This document shows, in pieces, positions 61,303 to 64,000 of a stretch of 64,000 nucleotides of DNA. The translations under genes and the position numbers were made by a program. A model generated the notes under the pieces. The model made no database searches, was not told the origin of the DNA, and was given only the letters and a program-made list of their open reading frames with translations. This DNA comes from Rhineura floridana (taxonomy: Eukaryota > Chordata > Lepidosauria > Squamata > Rhineuridae): contig NC_084482.1 of NCBI RefSeq assembly GCF_030035675.1, forward strand, positions 222,562,943-222,626,942, given 5' to 3'. Every line of letters starts with the position of its first letter. The stretch's first letter is position 1.

Positions 61303-64000
61303 TAAGAACATAAGAACATAAGAAGAGCCTGCTGGATCAGGCCAGTGGCCCATCTAGTCCAGCATCCTGTTCTCACCGTGGCCAACCAGGTGCCTGGGGG
61401 AAGGCCGCAAGCAGGACCCGAGTGCAAGAACACTCTCCCCTCCTGAGGCTTCCGGCAACTGGTTTTCAGAAGCATGCTGCCTCTGACTAGGGTGGCAGAG
61501 CACAGCCATCATGGCTAGTAGCCATTGATAGCCCTGTCCTCCATGAATTTGTCTAATCTTCTTTTAAAGCCATCCAAGCTGGTGGCCATTACTGCATCTT
61601 GTGGGAGCAAATTCCATAGTTTAACTATGTGCTGAGTAAAGAAGTACTTCCTTTCGTCTGTCCTGAATCTTCCAACATTCAGCTTCTTTGAATGTCCACG
61701 AGTTCTAGTATTATGAGAGAGGGAGAAGAACTTTTCTCTATCCACTTTCTCAATGCCATGCATAATTTTATACACTTCTATCATGTCTCCTCTGACCTGC
61801 ATTTTCTCTAAACTAAAAAGCCCCAAATGCTGCAACCTTTCCTCGTAAGGGAGTCGCTCCATCCCCTTGATCATTCTGGTTGCCCTCTTCTGAACCTTTT
61901 CCAACTCTATAATATCTTTTTGGAGATGAGGCAACCAGAACTGTACACAGTATTCCAAATGCGGCCACACCATAGATTTATACAACGGCATTATGATATT
62001 GGCTGTTTTATTTTCAATACCTTTCCTAATTATTGCTAGCATGGAATTTGCCTTTTTCACAGCTGCCACACACTGGGTCAACATTTTCATCGTGCTGTCC
62101 ACTACAACCCCGAGGTCTCTCTCCTGGTCGGTCACCGCCAGTTCAGACCCCATGAGCATGTATGTGAAATTAAGATTTTTTGCTCCAATATGCATAATTT
62201 TACACTTGTTTATATTGAATTGCATTTGCCATTTTTTTTGCCCATTCACTCAGTTTGGAGAGGTCTTTTTGGAGCTCTTCGCAATCCCTTTTTGTTTTAA
62301 CAACCCTGAACAATTTAGTGTCGTCAGCAAACTTGGCCACTTCACTGCTCACTCCTAATTCTAGGTCATTAATGAACAAGTTGAAAAGTACAGGTCCCAA
62401 TACCGATCCTTGAGGGACTCCACTTTCTACAGCCCTCCATTGGGAGAACTGTCCGTTTATTCCTACTCTCTGCTTTCTGCTTCTTAACCAATTCCTTATC
62501 CACAAGAGGACCTCTTCTCTTATTCCATGACTGCTAAGCTTCCTCAGAAGCCTTTGGTGAGGTACCTTGTCAAATGCTTTTTGAAAGTCTAAGTACACTA
62601 TGTCCACTGGATCACCTCTATCTATATGCTTGTTGACACTCTCAAAGAATTCTAATAGGTTACTGAGACAGGACTTTCCCTTGCAGAAGCCATGCTGGCT
62701 CTGCTTCAGCAAGGCTTGTTCTTCTATGTGCTTAGTTAATCTAGCTTTAATCATACTTTCTACCAGTTTTCCAGGGACAGAAGTTAAGTTAACCGGCCTG
62801 TAATTTCCGGGATCCCCTCTGGATCCCTTTTTGATGATTGGTGTTACATTTGCCACTTTCCAGTCCTCAGGCACGGAGGAGGACCCGAGGGACAAGTTAC
62901 ATATTTTAGTTAGCAGATCAGCAATTTCACATTTGAGTTCTTTGAGAACTCTCGGGTGGATGCTATCTGGGCCCGGTGATTTGTCAGTTTTTATATTGTC
63001 CATTAAGCTTAGAACTTCCTCTCTCGTTACCACTATTTGTCTTAGTTCCTCAGAATCCCTTGCTGCAAATGTTAGTTCAGGTTCAGGGATCTGCCCTATA
63101 TCTTCCACTGTGAAGACAGATGCAAAGAATTCATTTAGCTTCTCTGCAATCTCCTTATCGTTCTTTAGTACACCTTTGACTCCCTTATCATCCAAGGGTC
63201 CAATTGTCTCCCTAGATGGTCTCCTGCTTTGAATGTATTTATAGAATTTTTTGTTGTTGGTTTTTATGTTCTTAGCAATGTGCTCCTCAAATTCTTTTTT
63301 AGCATCCCTTATTGTCTTCTTGCATTTCTTTTGCCAGAGTTTGTGTTCTTTTTTATTTTCTTCATTCGGACAAGACTTCCATTTTCTGAAGGAAGACTTT
63401 TTGCCTCTAAGAGCTTCCTTGACTTTGCTCGTTAACCATGCTGGCATCTTCTTGGCCCTGGCGGTACCTTTTCTGATCTGCGGTATGCACTCCAGTTGAG
63501 CTTCTAATAGAGTGTTTTTAAACAACTTCCAAGCATTTTCGAGTGATGTGACCCTCTGGACTTTGTTTTTCAGCTTTCTTTTTACCAATCCCCTCATTTT
63601 TGTGAAGTTTCCTCTTTTGAAGTCAAATGTGACCGTGTTGGATTTTCTTGGCAATTGGCCATTTACATGTATGTTTAATTTAATAGCACTGTGGTCACTG
63701 CTCCCAATTGGTTCAACAACACTTACATCTCGCACCAGGTCCCGGTCCCCACTGAGGATTAAGTCCAGGGTTGCCATCCCTCTGGTCGGTTCCATGACGA
63801 ACTGGTCTAGGGAATAGTCATTTAGAATATCTAGAAACTTTGCTTCTTTGTCATGACTGGAACACATATGCAGCCAGTCTATGTCTGGGTAGTTGAAGTC
63901 ACCCATTACTACCACATTTCCTAGTTTGGATGCTTCCTCAATTTCATATCTCATCTCAAGGTCTCCCTGAGCATTTTGATCAGGGGGACGATAGATCATT
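61303..64000 (-). mobile_element. CR1-group LINE, long and young, runs off window
   Basis: A frame of 599 residues (63999-62200) holds an endonuclease end (VVMGDFNYPDIDW, GSSDHSAIKLNIHV), a linker (KKCKKTIRDAKKEFEEHIAK) and RT (KSPGPDSIHPRVLKELKCEI, VYLDFQKAFDKVPHQRLLRK, ESGVPQGSVLGPVLFNLFIN, FADDTKL). The C-terminus continues in another frame at 62249-61515, ending RRLDKFMEDRAINGY. The change coincides with an eight-T run near 62232-62239, one base longer than in the sister copy at 38.1 kb. The 3' end is the repeated octamer at 61303. With the endonuclease present it is nearly complete; the 5' end lies beyond 64000. Confidence 0.92.

Overview
This window is vertebrate nuclear DNA, almost certainly from a squamate reptile (lizard or snake). 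Three things point there: family C vomeronasal type-2 receptor (V2R) exons, a dense load of RTE/BovB, CR1 and L2-like LINEs with a Sauria-type SINE sharing the BovB tail, and vertebrate Ngaro (DIRS-like) and Ty1/copia retroelements. Nothing bacterial is visible: no operons, CRISPR arrays, rRNA or convincing tRNA genes. The species cannot be named from the sequence alone.

Layout. 1-8.9 kb is repeat-rich flank (BovB and L2-like LINEs, a palindromic MITE, a probable solo LTR). 9.1-22.5 kb holds one V2R gene on the minus strand (V2R-1). Its six exons have consensus splice sites and compatible phases, giving 2613 coding bases (870 residues plus stop); intron 1 contains a near-full-length BovB with an L2-like element nested in it, and intron 2 a ~360-bp GA tract. 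22.5-33.5 kb is upstream flank with a minisatellite, a Sauria SINE, a small V2R relic split by a CR1 and many fragments. 33.6-42.0 kb is a large fossil Ngaro element on the plus strand with gag-like, RT/RNase H, tyrosine recombinase and SGNH-hydrolase parts, interrupted by a CR1-group LINE. 43.4-50.9 kb is a second V2R copy (V2R-2), with exons 6, 5, 4 and the 3' half of exon 3, all open. 50.9-58.2 kb is a third copy (V2R-3). Its seven-transmembrane exon was split by a copia element with a 5-bp target duplication, and one half was later inverted onto the broken exon 3 of V2R-2. A second Ngaro fossil with tandemly repeated recombinase segments lies between the halves. 58.2-64.0 kb repeats the intron LINE arrangement of V2R-2 and ends in a young CR1-group LINE running off the window.

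Taken together this is a birth-and-death chemoreceptor cluster: one apparently intact receptor, two duplicated and dismantled copies and one relic, with transposons marking duplication, inversion and deletion. V2Rs act in vomeronasal sensory neurons as G-protein-coupled receptors for peptide or protein cues (family knowledge); ligand and expression cannot be read here.

The strongest observations are the copia-split and inverted V2R exon with matching target duplications, the internal initiator-tRNA primer site of that copia, the repeated recombinase segments of the second Ngaro fossil, and the shared nested LINEs dating the V2R-2/V2R-3 duplication. I see no clearly new biochemical system.
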